Positions 36,401 through 47,410 are shown, counted from the first letter of the stretch. The stretch: DNA of 64,000 bases from Pseudomonas sp. B21-040 (GCF_024748695.1 NZ_CP087176.1:3837501-3901500); one strand, 5' to 3'. A program made the numbers and translations. The notes: generated by a model not told the origin, from the letters alone.

Positions 36401-36410
36401 AGGCCATCCG

Positions 36411-37895
36411 TCACACCGCAGATTTCGCTACGGACGGGGCAGGCCGAAACGAGCACAACCCGTAATAAATCAACCCGCCCAGCGCCGACCCGGTGAACCA
36501 GCCGTAGCTGTAAAACCAGCTGAACGCATCGCTGCCCAACGACAGCAGCGTCAACGCCACCGGCACACCGAAGGCGATAAACCCGAACCAGTTCCAGGCC
36601 GGATACACGTCATCGCGATAGAGCCCGGCCAGGTCCAGTTGCTGTTTCTTGATCAGGAAATAGTCCACCACCATGATCCCGGCGATCGGCCCGAGCAGGC
36701 TGGAATAACCGAGCAACCAGTTGGAGTAAACGGTTTCCAGGCTGAGGTCCGAGACGATCAAGCCGAGTTTTTTCAGCAGTTCATGGGCCATCAGCGCCAG
36801 CCCCACCAGGCCGGTCAGCAGCACCGCCGTGGTGCGATTGATCAGTTTGGGCGCGATGTTCTGGAAGTCATTGGTGGGCGAAACGATGTTGGCGGCGGTG
36901 TTGGTGGACAGCGTGGCGATGATGATCAGCGCCATGGCAATCGCCACCCAGAACGGGCTCTGGATATGGCCGATCAACGTGACCGGGTCGGAAACCGTCA
37001 CACCGACCAGTTTCACCGACGCCGCGGTCATGACCACGCCAAGGGAGGCGAACAGGAACATGGTCAGCGGCAGGCCGATGATCTGCCCGACAATCTGGTC
37101 CTTCTGGCTTTTCGCATAGCGGCTGAAGTCAGGAATGTTCAGCGACAGCGTGGCCCAGAATCCGACCATGGCGGTCAGCCCGGCGGCGAAGTAACTGGCC
37201 ACGCCAGCGCCTTCAGGACGCTTGGCCGGAATCGCCAGCAATTCGGTCATTGAGACATTCGGCATCGCCCACACCAGCAACCCCACGCCCACCGCGACCA
37301 GCAGCGGCGCAGACAGTGTTTCCAGCCACTTGATCGACTCGGCGCCACGGATCACCACCCACAGGTTCAACGCCCAGAACACCATGAAGCCGATGACCTC
37401 GCCGGTGCCACCCAACGACTTCCAGCCCTCGAACACCGAACCGAGGAACAGGTGAATCGCCAGGCCGCCGAACATCGTCTGGATACCAAACCAGCCGCAC
37501 GCCACCACGGCACGGATCAGGCAGGGAATGTTGGAACCGAGGACGCCAAAGGACGAACGCAGCAGCACCGGAAACGGAATGCCGTACTTGGTGCCGGCAA
37601 AGGCGTTCAGGGTCAGGGGAATCAACACGATGATGTTGGCAAACAGAATCGCCAACAGCGCTTCACCGACGCTCAGGCCGAAGTAGGCAGTCAGCACACC
37701 GCCAAGGGTGTAAGTGGGCACACAAATCGCCATGCCGACCCACAACGCGGTGATGTGCCATTTGTTCCAGGTTCGTTCGGCCACCTTGGTCGGGGCGATG
37801 TCGTGGTTATAACGGAGACTGTCGAGGACGTCACTGCCGGCTTCGAGCTCGTACAAGCCGTCGCGCTCGGTCACTTGCGATCTGATCTGTTGCAT
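36411..37895 (-). CDS. NCS1-family nucleobase transporter
   Basis: Inner-membrane symporter of 494 residues with about 12 hydrophobic helices. NCS1 features include the N-terminal cytoplasmic segment LRYNHDIAPTKVAERTWNKWHI (about residues 21-42), then FAGTKYGIPFPVLLRSSFGVLGSN and the late ILMVDYFLIKKQQLD-like element (here GIMVVDYFLIKKQQL, a membrane-exit motif of the family). The ATG at 37895 is chosen with GGAG five bases upstream. It probably imports uracil, dihydropyrimidines or hydantoins for the enzymes encoded around it, and is divergent from the dihydropyrimidinase gene. Confidence 0.88.
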   Translation of the reverse strand: MQQIRSQVTERDGLYELEAGSDVLDSLRYNHDIAPTKVAERTWNKWHITALWVGMAICVPTYTLGGVLTAYFGLSVGEALLAILFANIIVLIPLTLNAFAGTKYGIPFPVLLRSSFGVLGSNIPCLIRAVVACGWFGIQTMFGGLAIHLFLGSVFEGWKSLGGTGEVIGFMVFWALNLWVVIRGAESIKWLETLSAPLLVAVGVGLLVWAMPNVSMTELLAIPAKRPEGAGVASYFAAGLTAMVGFWATLSLNIPDFSRYAKSQKDQIVGQIIGLPLTMFLFASLGVVMTAASVKLVGVTVSDPVTLIGHIQSPFWVAIAMALIIIATLSTNTAANIVSPTNDFQNIAPKLINRTTAVLLTGLVGLALMAHELLKKLGLIVSDLSLETVYSNWLLGYSSLLGPIAGIMVVDYFLIKKQQLDLAGLYRDDVYPAWNWFGFIAFGVPVALTLLSLGSDAFSWFYSYGWFTGSALGGLIYYGLCSFRPAPSVAKSAV

Positions 37896-39888
<1,993 letters not shown>

Positions 39889-39904
39889 GAGCGGCCTTCG
39901 GCCT

Positions 39905-39970
39905 ATCGCGGGCAAGCCCGACTCCTACAAGGGAACGCATTTCAACTGTGGGAGCGGGCTTGCCCGCGAT
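39905..39970. repeat. REP doublet (REPIN)
   Basis: Inverted REP units ATCGCGGGCAAGCCCG-ACTCCTACA (39905-39929) and TGTGGGAGCGGGCTTGCCCGCGAT-type (39947-39970), with slight mismatch in the outer arm. Located between the dihydropyrimidinase and preT genes. Confidence 0.8.
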
Positions 39971-40041
39971 GGCGTCAGCCCTGACAACACAAAAACAATG
40001 CCCACCAGAGGCAGCACCTCCATCACCGTGAGGCCAATACC

Positions 40042-41409
40042 GTGATCAAGACCCTGAACCACCTCCCGCATCCCTATGAGAATGCGGCCGCCCTCGCCGG
40101 TCATTTCACCGACCTGGCGCCGCCACTCAACGATCGCCAGGCGCATCTGGAAGCCTCGCGTTGCCTGTATTGCTACGACGCGCCGTGCGTGAACGCCTGC
40201 CCGAGCGAAATCGATATTCCGTCGTTCATCCGCAACATCCATCAGGAAAACGTTCAGGGCGCGGCGCAAAAAATCCTCTCGGCGAACATCCTCGGTGGCA
40301 GTTGCGCCCGGGTATGCCCCACCGAAATCCTCTGTCAGCAAGCCTGCGTGCGCAACAACGACCATGAATGCGCCCCGGTGCTGATCGGCCTGCTGCAACG
40401 CTACGCGGTCGACAACGCGCACTTCAGCGAACATCCCTTCCAGCGCGCTGCCGCCACCGGCAAACGCATTGCCGTGGTCGGTGCCGGCCCGGCCGGTTTG
40501 TCCTGCGCCCACCGCAGCGCGATGCATGGCCATGACGTGGTGATCTTCGAAGCCCGGGAAAAGGCCGGCGGCCTCAACGAATATGGAATCGCCAAATACA
40601 AACTGGTGGACGATTACGCACAGAAGGAGCTGGATTTTCTGTTGCAGATCGGCGGAATCGAGATTCGCCACGGGCAAAAACTCGGCGACAACCTGACCTT
40701 GAGCGAACTGCATCAGCAATTCGACGCAGTGTTTCTCGGCCTTGGCCTGAACGCCAGCAAACAACTTGGCCTGCCCCACGAAGAGGCGCCTGGCCTGTTG
40801 GCCGCCACCGATTACATTCGTGAACTGCGCCAGGCCGATGACCTGACTCAACTGCCGCTGGCGGATCATTGCATCGTCCTCGGCGCCGGCAACACCGCCA
40901 TCGACATGGCCGTGCAAATGGCGCGTCTGGGCGCTCACGATGTGAACCTGGTGTACCGCCGTGGCGTTGAAGACATGGGCGCTACCGGTCACGAACAGGA
41001 CATCGCCAAAGCCAATCAGGTGCGCTTGCTGACGTGGGCCCAACCGGAAGAAGTGTTGCTCGATGATCAAGGCAACGTGCGCGGCATGCGCTTTGCCCGC
41101 ACCCATTTGGTAGACGGTCGCCTGCACACCACCGGACAAACCTTCGAACTGGCCGCCGACGCCATCTTCAAAGCCATCGGCCAGGCCTTTGACGGCAGCG
41201 CCCTGGCCGACCCGCTGGCTCGCGAACTCAAGCGCCAGGGTGAGCGCATCGAAGTGGACGAACACCTGCGCACCAGCATCCCCGGCGTGTATGCCGGTGG
41301 CGACTGCACCAGCCTCGATCAGGACCTCACCGTGCAAGCCGTGCAGCACGGCAAGCGTGCCGCCGAGGCGATCAACGCTCAACTCAAGCTCAATGTGGAG
41401 GCTGCGTAA
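40042..41409 (+). CDS. preT: Dihydropyrimidine dehydrogenase, NAD-binding subunit PreT
   Basis: Flavin subunit of 455 residues that passes electrons between NAD(P)H and PreA for uracil/thymine reduction. An N-terminal Fe-S domain carries CLYCYDAPCVNACPSEIDIP (about residues 40-60) and GSCARVCPTEILCQQAC. Two Rossmann sites follow: VVGAGPAGLSCAHR (about 146-159) for FAD and VLGAGNTAIDMAVQ (about 279-292) for the nicotinamide cofactor. GGDC near the C-terminus completes the glutamate-synthase-small-subunit-like fold. The start is GTG at 40042 with GAGG eight bases before it. preA begins at the base directly after its stop codon. Confidence 0.92.
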   Translation: MIKTLNHLPHPYENAAALAGHFTDLAPPLNDRQAHLEASRCLYCYDAPCVNACPSEIDIPSFIRNIHQENVQGAAQKILSANILGGSCARVCPTEILCQQACVRNNDHECAPVLIGLLQRYAVDNAHFSEHPFQRAAATGKRIAVVGAGPAGLSCAHRSAMHGHDVVIFEAREKAGGLNEYGIAKYKLVDDYAQKELDFLLQIGGIEIRHGQKLGDNLTLSELHQQFDAVFLGLGLNASKQLGLPHEEAPGLLAATDYIRELRQADDLTQLPLADHCIVLGAGNTAIDMAVQMARLGAHDVNLVYRRGVEDMGATGHEQDIAKANQVRLLTWAQPEEVLLDDQGNVRGMRFARTHLVDGRLHTTGQTFELAADAIFKAIGQAFDGSALADPLARELKRQGERIEVDEHLRTSIPGVYAGGDCTSLDQDLTVQAVQHGKRAAEAINAQLKLNVEAA

Positions 41410-42684
41410 ATGGCCGATCTCTCGATTGTCTTTGCCGGCATCAAAGCCCCCAATCCGTTCTGGCTGGCCTCCGCACCACCCACCGACAAGGCCTACAACG
41501 TGGTCCGCGCCTTCGAAGCTGGCTGGGGTGGCGTGGTCTGGAAGACCCTGGGTGAAGACCCGGCGGCGGTCAACGTATCGTCGCGCTATTCGGCGCACTT
41601 CGGCGCCAACCGTGAGGTGGTGGGTTTCAACAACATTGAGTTGATCACCGACCGTTCGCTGGAGATCAACCTGCGGGAAATCACCCAAGTCAAAAAGGAC
41701 TGGCCCGACCGCGCGCTGATCGTGTCGCTGATGGTGCCCTGTGTCGAAGAGTCCTGGAAACACATTCTGCCGCTGGTGGAGGCCACCGGCGCCGATGGCA
41801 TCGAACTGAATTTCGGTTGCCCCCACGGTATGCCGGAACGTGGCATGGGTGCGGCGGTCGGCCAGGTGCCGGAGTACGTCGAACAGGTCACTCGCTGGTG
41901 CAAGACGTATTGCTCGCTGCCGGTAATCGTCAAGCTCACGCCAAACATTACCGACATCCGCGTCGCCGCCCGCGCGGCCCATCGCGGTGGCGCAGATGCG
42001 GTGTCGCTGATCAATACGATCAACTCGATTACCAGTGTCAATCTGGAGCGCATGGTCGCCAACCCGATCGTGGGCAGCCAGAGCACTCATGGCGGTTACT
42101 GCGGTTCGGCGGTGAAGCCGATTGCGCTGAACATGGTCGCCGAAATCGCCCGTGATCCGCAGACTCAAGGCCTGCCGATCTCCGGCATTGGCGGCATTGG
42201 CAGTTGGCGCGACGCGGCGGAATTCATTGCGCTGGGCAGTGGCTCGGTGCAGGTGTGCACGGCGGCGATGCTGCACGGTTTCCGGATTGTCGAGGAGATG
42301 AAGGACGGCTTGTCACGCTGGATGGACAGTCAGGGTTACGCCAGCGTGTCGCAATTTACGGGGCGTGCGGTGGGCAATACCACGGACTGGAAGTACCTCG
42401 ATATCAATTATCAGGTGATCGCGAAAATCGATCAGGAGGCGTGTATCGGTTGCGGGCGCTGCCACATCGCGTGCGAGGACACGTCGCATCAGGCGATCGC
42501 CAGCCTGAAGCAGGCAGACGGAACGCATCAATATGCCGTGATCGATGAGGAGTGTGTGGGCTGCAATTTGTGCCAGATCACCTGCCCGGTACAGGACTGT
42601 ATCGAGATGGTGCCGATGGACACGGGCAAGCCGTTTCTGGATTGGAATCATGATCCGAGGAATCCGTACCATGTCTCACCTTGA
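41410..42684 (+). CDS. preA: Dihydropyrimidine dehydrogenase, catalytic subunit PreA
   Basis: FMN and iron-sulfur subunit of 424 residues. The barrel domain (about residues 1-310) contains the dihydroorotate-dehydrogenase-like GADGIELNFGCPHG and VIVKLTPNITD segments. Two [4Fe-4S] ferredoxin motifs at the C-terminus read CIGCGRCHIACEDTSHQ and CVGCNLCQITCPVQDC (about 341-400). It abuts preT with no gap. PreTA catalyses the first, reversible, pyrimidine reduction; with the dihydropyrimidinase and amidohydrolase genes the full pathway to beta-alanine is present. Confidence 0.93.
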   Translation: MADLSIVFAGIKAPNPFWLASAPPTDKAYNVVRAFEAGWGGVVWKTLGEDPAAVNVSSRYSAHFGANREVVGFNNIELITDRSLEINLREITQVKKDWPDRALIVSLMVPCVEESWKHILPLVEATGADGIELNFGCPHGMPERGMGAAVGQVPEYVEQVTRWCKTYCSLPVIVKLTPNITDIRVAARAAHRGGADAVSLINTINSITSVNLERMVANPIVGSQSTHGGYCGSAVKPIALNMVAEIARDPQTQGLPISGIGGIGSWRDAAEFIALGSGSVQVCTAAMLHGFRIVEEMKDGLSRWMDSQGYASVSQFTGRAVGNTTDWKYLDINYQVIAKIDQEACIGCGRCHIACEDTSHQAIASLKQADGTHQYAVIDEECVGCNLCQITCPVQDCIEMVPMDTGKPFLDWNHDPRNPYHVSP

Positions 42685-42709
42685 AGCAGGCGGTGGTTGA
42701 ATTGACGCC

Positions 42710-42800
42710 ATCGCGGGCAAGCCCGGCTCCCACAGGATCAGTGGTGTTCACAAATATTGTGTTCAACACCGCCCCTGTGGGAGCCGGGCTTGCCCGCGAT
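42710..42800. repeat. REP doublet (REPIN)
   Basis: Perfect 27-bp inverted arms at 42710-42736 and 42774-42800 (core GCGGGCAAGCCCGGCTCCCACAGG) around a 37-bp spacer, between the convergent preA and TetR genes. Confidence 0.85.
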
Positions 42801-42825
42801 GAGGCCAGCAGCCTCACAGAAAATC

Positions 42826-43446
42826 TCAAGGCTCCAGCCCGATCCCGCGCAAAATTACACTGGTCACCGTCTGCACCGCCCGCTCGAATTGCATGTCCGA
42901 TAACGGCTGATGGTCATTGAGAATGTTCACCTGATGATCAAAGTCCGCGTAATGCTGGGTCGACGCCCAGATCATGTACAGCAGGCTCGAAGGCTCCACC
43001 GGCAAGATGCGTTTATCGTCCACCCACTGGCGAATTTTCGCTTCTTTCATCTTGGCCCAGTCGTAGAGGCTGGCGTCCAGGGCCTCACCCAATGTCGGTG
43101 CGCCGTGGATGATTTCGTTGGCCCACACTTTCGAACCGTAAGGCCGGCTGCGCGAGTGGTTCATCTTGGCGCGGATGTAGCTGCTGAGCACCACGCGGGG
43201 ATCGTCGAACATCTCGAAGCACAACGCATCCTGTTTCCAGACTTCCAGCAGGTCGAACAGCACTGCGCTGTACAGTTCGGTCTTGGTGCTGAAGTAGTAA
43301 TGCAGGTTGGATCGCGGCAATTGCACCTGCGCGGCGATATCAGCCATGGCAGTGCCGCCAAAACCTTTTTCGGCGAAGACCTTTTCCGCCCCCAGCAGAA
43401 TTTTCTCTACATTACTGCGACGAATCCCGATCTTGTGATTGCCCAT
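42826..43446 (-). CDS. TetR-family regulator, RutR-like
   Basis: Regulator of 206 residues. The DNA-binding part is residues about 12-60: VEKILLGAEKVFAEKGFGGTAMADIAAQVQLPRSNLHYYFSTKTELYSAVL. The C-terminal domain (FEMFDDPRVVLSSYIRAKMNHSRSRPYGSKVWANEIIHGAP and WVDDKRILPVEPSSLLYMIWASTQHYADFDHQV) resembles RutR, the pyrimidine sensor of E. coli. It faces preA convergently and is the natural candidate to control both sides of the pyrimidine locus. ATG with GGGGAG just upstream. Confidence 0.87.
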   Translation of the reverse strand: MGNHKIGIRRSNVEKILLGAEKVFAEKGFGGTAMADIAAQVQLPRSNLHYYFSTKTELYSAVLFDLLEVWKQDALCFEMFDDPRVVLSSYIRAKMNHSRSRPYGSKVWANEIIHGAPTLGEALDASLYDWAKMKEAKIRQWVDDKRILPVEPSSLLYMIWASTQHYADFDHQVNILNDHQPLSDMQFERAVQTVTSVILRGIGLEP

Positions 43447-43608
43447 ATGGGCTCCCCGACACCTGCGTTGACCAAGACTAGCATCCGCTCTACGTCGCGG
43501 CGACAGGCTAAAACGAAACTCTGTACACCAGGCTTCCGACGGCTAAACTGACGCCACTTCAAACCTGCCTCCGAACTTGACTCCGAACTTGACTCATAGG
43601 AATTCACG

Positions 43609-43971
43609 ATGCTCAAGAAAGCCCTGGTCACCACCGCCTTGCTCTCCTCGCTGCTTGGTGCTTCGTCGGTGTTTGCCCATGCTCATCTGAAAAGCCAGAC
43701 CCCGGCGGCCGACAGCACCGTAAGCGCGCCATCGATGCTGCGCCTGGAGTTTTCCGAAGGTGTCGAGGCGAGCTTCACCAAGGTCATGCTCAGCAAGGAC
43801 GGTGCCGCCGTGCCCGTGAAGAGCCTCACCAGCGAAGGCAGCGACAAGAAGACCCTGATCGTCACGCCTGCCGAACCGCTGACGGCGGGCACCTATAAAG
43901 TCGAATGGCACGCGGTCTCGGTCGACACCCACAAAAGCGAAGGCGCCTACGCCTTCAAGGTCGGCCAGTAA
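43609..43971 (+). CDS. copC: Periplasmic copper-binding protein CopC (YobA-like)
   Basis: Exported protein of 120 residues. The signal peptide (MLKKALVTTALLSSLLGASSVFA) ends before HAHLKSQTP, which puts the copper-ligand His at the mature N-terminus. The small beta-barrel continues through LRLEFSEGVEASFTKVMLSKDG to WHAVSVDTHKSEGAYAFKV, whose Asp and His complete the Cu(II) site. It lies three bases before copD in an operon. The single, short CopC without Met-rich loop is the Cu(II)-only type. Confidence 0.9.
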   Translation: MLKKALVTTALLSSLLGASSVFAHAHLKSQTPAADSTVSAPSMLRLEFSEGVEASFTKVMLSKDGAAVPVKSLTSEGSDKKTLIVTPAEPLTAGTYKVEWHAVSVDTHKSEGAYAFKVGQ

Positions 43972-43974
43972 TTC

Positions 43975-44835
43975 ATGATCAGCGCGATGGTGCTGTGTCG
44001 CTTTGTGCATTTCACCGTGGTGCTGATGCTGTTCGGGGCGTGGGTGTTCAGGCCACTGCTGCTCAATGGCAGCGCTGAACACCTTGATCGACGGCTGACG
44101 ATGACAACTCGCTGGCTGGCAGCAGTGGCATTGGTCAGCGGCGTTGCCTGGTTGCTGCTGAGTACCGCAAGCATGGCCGGAGCCTGGGAAGCGGCGGTTG
44201 ATCCGTCGACCCTGCACCTGGTGCTGAGCAATACGTTTTTCGGTCAAGTCTGGCGCTGGCATTTGCTGCTCAACGCTTTGTTGGTAGCGCTGCTGATGTC
44301 GCCGTGGCGGGCGCACACCCCTCTGCAAATCGGCCTCGCCAGCCTGTTGCTGGCAACCCTCGCCCCGGTCGGTCACGGTGGCATGCTGGACGGCCTCAAC
44401 GGCCAATTGCTGATCCTCAACCAAGTCGTGCACCTGAGCTGCGTGGGCGCCTGGCTCGGCGGGTTGTTGCTGTTGGTGATGATCTTGCGCCAACCGGCAG
44501 CACAGCCCATCAAAGCGATTCTGCTGCGTTTCAGTGGTGTCGGTTACGCCTTGGTGGCGGGGTTGCTGATCACCGGATTGATCAATGTTCGAGTCCTTAC
44601 CGGCGTCATTTGGCCCACACCCCTGTTCACCGGTTTCGCGTTGATTCTGTTGATCAAGGTGGTGCTGATTGCCGTAATGCTGGGCCTGGCACTGTTCAAT
44701 CGCCTGCGCATAGACGATTGCGAGCAGCGCCTGGCAACCCTGAAAACCAGCGTAATCCTCGAATGGCTGCTGGGGATTGGCGCTGTCGCCACCGTCTCCC
44801 TCTTGGGCACCCTGCCCCCCATGATTTCCAGCTGA
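43975..44835 (+). CDS. copD: Copper-import membrane protein CopD
   Basis: Inner-membrane protein of 286 residues with about eight hydrophobic helices. CopD features are the N-terminal FVHFTVVLMLFGAWVFRPLLL (about residues 11-31) and the conserved ATLAPVGHGGMLDGLNGQLLILNQVVHLSCVGAWLGGLLLL (about 124-165), with His residues that likely pass copper. With CopC it forms a copper uptake pair. Transcription probably ends before the OprD-porin control region that follows. Confidence 0.88.
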   Translation: MISAMVLCRFVHFTVVLMLFGAWVFRPLLLNGSAEHLDRRLTMTTRWLAAVALVSGVAWLLLSTASMAGAWEAAVDPSTLHLVLSNTFFGQVWRWHLLLNALLVALLMSPWRAHTPLQIGLASLLLATLAPVGHGGMLDGLNGQLLILNQVVHLSCVGAWLGGLLLLVMILRQPAAQPIKAILLRFSGVGYALVAGLLITGLINVRVLTGVIWPTPLFTGFALILLIKVVLIAVMLGLALFNRLRIDDCEQRLATLKTSVILEWLLGIGAVATVSLLGTLPPMISS

Positions 44836-44877
44836 CACCCTCCCACGGTTTCGTCGACATCCGCGACGACCGGCCAT

Positions 44878-44958
44878 GTCGTCGTACAACTTCTAATTGA
44901 CAACCCGTCGAGGCCTCGCAAATAATCGCCGCCAATGTTGTACGACGACGTATGACAA
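44878..44958. promoter_or_regulatory. Operator-like inverted repeat flanking the porin promoter
   Basis: GTCGTCGTACAAC (44878-44890) is the perfect reverse complement of GTTGTACGACGAC (44937-44949). The arms lie on either side of a sigma70 promoter, centre to centre 59 bp. The right arm runs into CGTATGACAA (44949-44958), which recurs exactly at the udh promoter (46531-46540). The TNGTA-x-NACA character suits a GntR/FadR-type repressor that is not encoded in the window. Confidence 0.6.
44897..44926 (+). promoter_or_regulatory. Sigma70-type promoter for the OprD-family porin gene
   Basis: TTGACA at 44897-44902 and AATAAT at 44921-44926 with an 18-base spacer, about 65 bp before the GTG start. 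The predicted transcription start near 44933 falls just before the right operator arm. Confidence 0.6.
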
Positions 44959-44992
44959 AAATAAAAACAACAAAAAGTAAGGGAGCGTCACA

Positions 44993-46291
44993 GTGAGCAA
45001 GCTCGCCCGCAATTCGTCCGCCTGCACCCCACGTCCGACTTTTAAACGCCGTCATACCCTAAGCCTCATTGGATGCAGCGGCCTGGCCCTTGCCCTGCCG
45101 ATGACCAGTCATGCCGAAGGTTTTGCCGATGACGCCAAGGCGACGCTCAATTTGCGCAACGCCTACTTCAACCGCAACTACGTCAACCCGGCGTATCCGC
45201 AGGGCAAGGCTGAAGAGTGGACGCAAAACTTTATTCTCGACACCAAGTCCGGGTTCACACAGGGCCCGGTGGGTTTTGGCGTCGATGCGCTGGGTCTGTT
45301 GTCGATCAAGCTCGATGGCGGCAAAGGCACGGGCGGCACCCAATTGCTGCCGATTGGCAGCGACGGCCGCCCAGTTGATGACTTTGGTCGTCTGGCGGTG
45401 GCCGGGAAGATGAAAGTGAGTAAAACCGAAGTGAAGGTCGGCGAGTGGATGCCGGTGCTGCCGATCCTGCGTTCGGACGACGGTCGTTCGCTGCCGCAAA
45501 CCTTCCGCGGTGGCCAGTTGACGTCCACCGAGATCAGCGGCCTGACGCTGTACGGCGGCCAGTTCCAGCAAAATAGCCCGCGTAACGATGCGAGCATGGA
45601 AGACATGTTCATGAACGGCAAATCGGCGGCGATCACCTCGGACCGCTTCAACTTCGGTGGCGGTGAATACGCGTTCAACGACAAGCGCACCCAGGTCGGC
45701 GTCTGGTACGCGGAACTCAGCGATATCTACCAGCAACAGTATTTCAACCTGAGCCACAGCCAGCCAATCGGCGACTGGACCCTCGGCGCCAACCTGGGCT
45801 ATTTCATCGGCAAAGAAAACGGCAGCGCCCTGGCCGGCGACCTCGACAACAAAACCGCATTCGCCTTGCTCTCTGCCAAATACGGCGGCAACACCTTCTA
45901 CGTCGGACTGCAAAAACTGACCGGTGACGATCAATGGATGCGCGTCAACGGCACGAGCGGCGGCACTCTGGCGAACGACAGCTACAACTCCAGCTACGAC
46001 AACGCCAGGGAAAAATCCTGGCAAGTGCGCCACGACTACAACTTCGTCGCCCTGGGCGTTCCCGGCCTGACGATGATGAACCGCTACATCAGCGGCGATA
46101 ACGTGCACACCGGAAAGATCACCGACGGTGAAGAATGGGGTCGCGAATCGGAACTGGCCTACACCGTGCAAAGCGGCCCGCTGAAAAACCTCAACATCAA
46201 GTGGCGCAACGCTTCCATCCGCAAGAGCTTCAGCACCAACGAATTTGATGAAAACCGTATCTTCATCAACTACCCGATTTCGTTGTTGTAA
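44993..46291 (+). CDS. OprD-family outer-membrane porin
   Basis: Outer-membrane substrate-specific channel of 432 residues. A long signal sequence (RRHTLSLIGCSGLALALPMTSHA) ends near residue 41, followed by the OprD-like opening GFADDAKATLNLRNAYFNRNY. Alternating strand segments run to the end, with GLTLYGGQFQQNSPRN and ISGDNVHTG among the recognisable family elements and a final aromatic-poor strand. The start is GTG at 44993 with GGGAG seven bases before it. Placement next to uronate dehydrogenase and the shared operator motif suggest uptake of hexuronates or aldarates. Confidence 0.9.
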   Translation: MSKLARNSSACTPRPTFKRRHTLSLIGCSGLALALPMTSHAEGFADDAKATLNLRNAYFNRNYVNPAYPQGKAEEWTQNFILDTKSGFTQGPVGFGVDALGLLSIKLDGGKGTGGTQLLPIGSDGRPVDDFGRLAVAGKMKVSKTEVKVGEWMPVLPILRSDDGRSLPQTFRGGQLTSTEISGLTLYGGQFQQNSPRNDASMEDMFMNGKSAAITSDRFNFGGGEYAFNDKRTQVGVWYAELSDIYQQQYFNLSHSQPIGDWTLGANLGYFIGKENGSALAGDLDNKTAFALLSAKYGGNTFYVGLQKLTGDDQWMRVNGTSGGTLANDSYNSSYDNAREKSWQVRHDYNFVALGVPGLTMMNRYISGDNVHTGKITDGEEWGRESELAYTVQSGPLKNLNIKWRNASIRKSFSTNEFDENRIFINYPISLL

Positions 46292-46314
46292 CACCGACGT
46301 TTTCAGGAATTACC

Positions 46315-46420
46315 CCACCCCTGTGGGAGCCGAGCTTGCTCGCGATGGCTATCTTTCAGTCAGCAAATGAGTTGACTGAACTACCGCAATCGCGAGCAAG
46401 CTTTGCTCCTACAGGGGTGG
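46315..46420. repeat. REP doublet (REPIN), variant core GCGAGCAAGCTCG
   Basis: Inverted arms of 32 bases at 46315-46346 and 46389-46420, nearly perfect, with core (C)GAGCTTGCTCGCGAT. It lies between the porin and udh genes and would end or stabilise the porin mRNA. Confidence 0.8.
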
Positions 46421-46490
46421 CTTTCCAGTCGGGAGGTTTAGCGTTTGTGCAGGAGCAAACAACCCTCCGTCCATTTCAACCAACGTCACG

Positions 46491-46540
46491 TTGACAACAC
46501 CCGGAAAGCCTTACGATACTTCTGCACAGTCGTATGACAA
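46491..46540 (+). promoter_or_regulatory. udh promoter with downstream operator
   Basis: TTGACA at 46491-46496 and GATACT at 46515-46520 (18-base spacer) precede udh by about 65 bp. GTCGTATGACAA at 46529-46540 lies at the expected transcription start and shares ten bases exactly with the site at the porin promoter. Confidence 0.55.
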
Positions 46541-46585
46541 CCTACAACGAATCAATAACAACAATCTGATTGCCCAGGATTCCCC

Positions 46586-47410
46586 ATGACGACCACTTCA
46601 ACCGCCCGCTCCCCTTTCAATCGCCTGCTGCTGACCGGCGCCGCCGGTGGCCTGGGTAAAGTCTTGCGCGAAACCTTGCGCCCTTACGCCAATGTCATTC
46701 GCCTGTCGGACATCGCCGACATCGCCCCGGCTATTGATGACCGTGAAGAAGTCGTGCCGTGCGACCTCGCCGACAAGCAAGCGGTGCATCAACTGGTCGA
46801 AGGCGTGGACGCGATCCTGCACTTCGGTGGCGTGTCGACCGAGCACTCGTTCGAGCAGATCCTCGGCGCCAACATCTGCGGCGTATTCCACATCTATGAA
46901 GCGGCACGCCGTCATGGCGTCAAGCGGGTGATCTTCGCCAGCTCCAACCACGTCATCGGCTTCTACAAGCAGGACGAAGTCATCGACGCCCGCTCGCCTC
47001 ACCGTCCGGACAGCTATTACGGTTTGTCCAAATCCTACGGTGAAGACATGGCCACCTTCTACTTCGATCGCTACGGCATCGAAACCGTCAGCGTGCGGAT
47101 CGGCTCTTCGTTCCCGGAACCGCACAACCGCCGGATGATGAGCACCTGGCTGAGCTTCGACGACCTGACCCAATTGCTCGAACAAGCCTTGTACACTCCG
47201 AATGTCGGCCACACCGTGGTCTACGGCATGTCCGACAACAAGGACATCTGGTGGGACAACCGCTACGCTGCGCACCTGGGCTATGCCCCGAACGACACTT
47301 CCGAAGTGTTCCGCGAAAAAGTCGAAACCCAGCCGATGCCAGCCACCGATGATCCGGCCCGTGTCTACCAGGGCGGCGCCTTTTGCGCGGCCGGCCCGTT
47401 TGGTGACTGA
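46586..47410 (+). CDS. udh: Uronate dehydrogenase (NAD-dependent)
   Basis: Cytosolic extended-SDR enzyme of 274 residues oxidising D-glucuronate and D-galacturonate to aldaro-lactones. The Rossmann motif LLLTGAAGGLGKVLRE lies at residues 14-29, ILHFGGVSTEHSFEQIL near 77-93 is a uronate-dehydrogenase hallmark, the catalytic Ser lies in FASSNHVIGFY and the pair Tyr145-x-x-x-Lys149 in SYYGLSKSYGED. The RBS AGGA is short. The lactonase gene follows after 53 bp, giving the first two steps of the oxidative hexuronate route. Confidence 0.94.
   Translation: MTTTSTARSPFNRLLLTGAAGGLGKVLRETLRPYANVIRLSDIADIAPAIDDREEVVPCDLADKQAVHQLVEGVDAILHFGGVSTEHSFEQILGANICGVFHIYEAARRHGVKRVIFASSNHVIGFYKQDEVIDARSPHRPDSYYGLSKSYGEDMATFYFDRYGIETVSVRIGSSFPEPHNRRMMSTWLSFDDLTQLLEQALYTPNVGHTVVYGMSDNKDIWWDNRYAAHLGYAPNDTSEVFREKVETQPMPATDDPARVYQGGAFCAAGPFGD

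Noticed and set aside
39925..42276. A 783-codon open frame on the minus strand opposite preT and preA
   Set aside because: It mirrors two clearly recognisable genes; its translation is rich in His, Arg and Gln with no motif, as expected for an antisense frame in GC-rich DNA.
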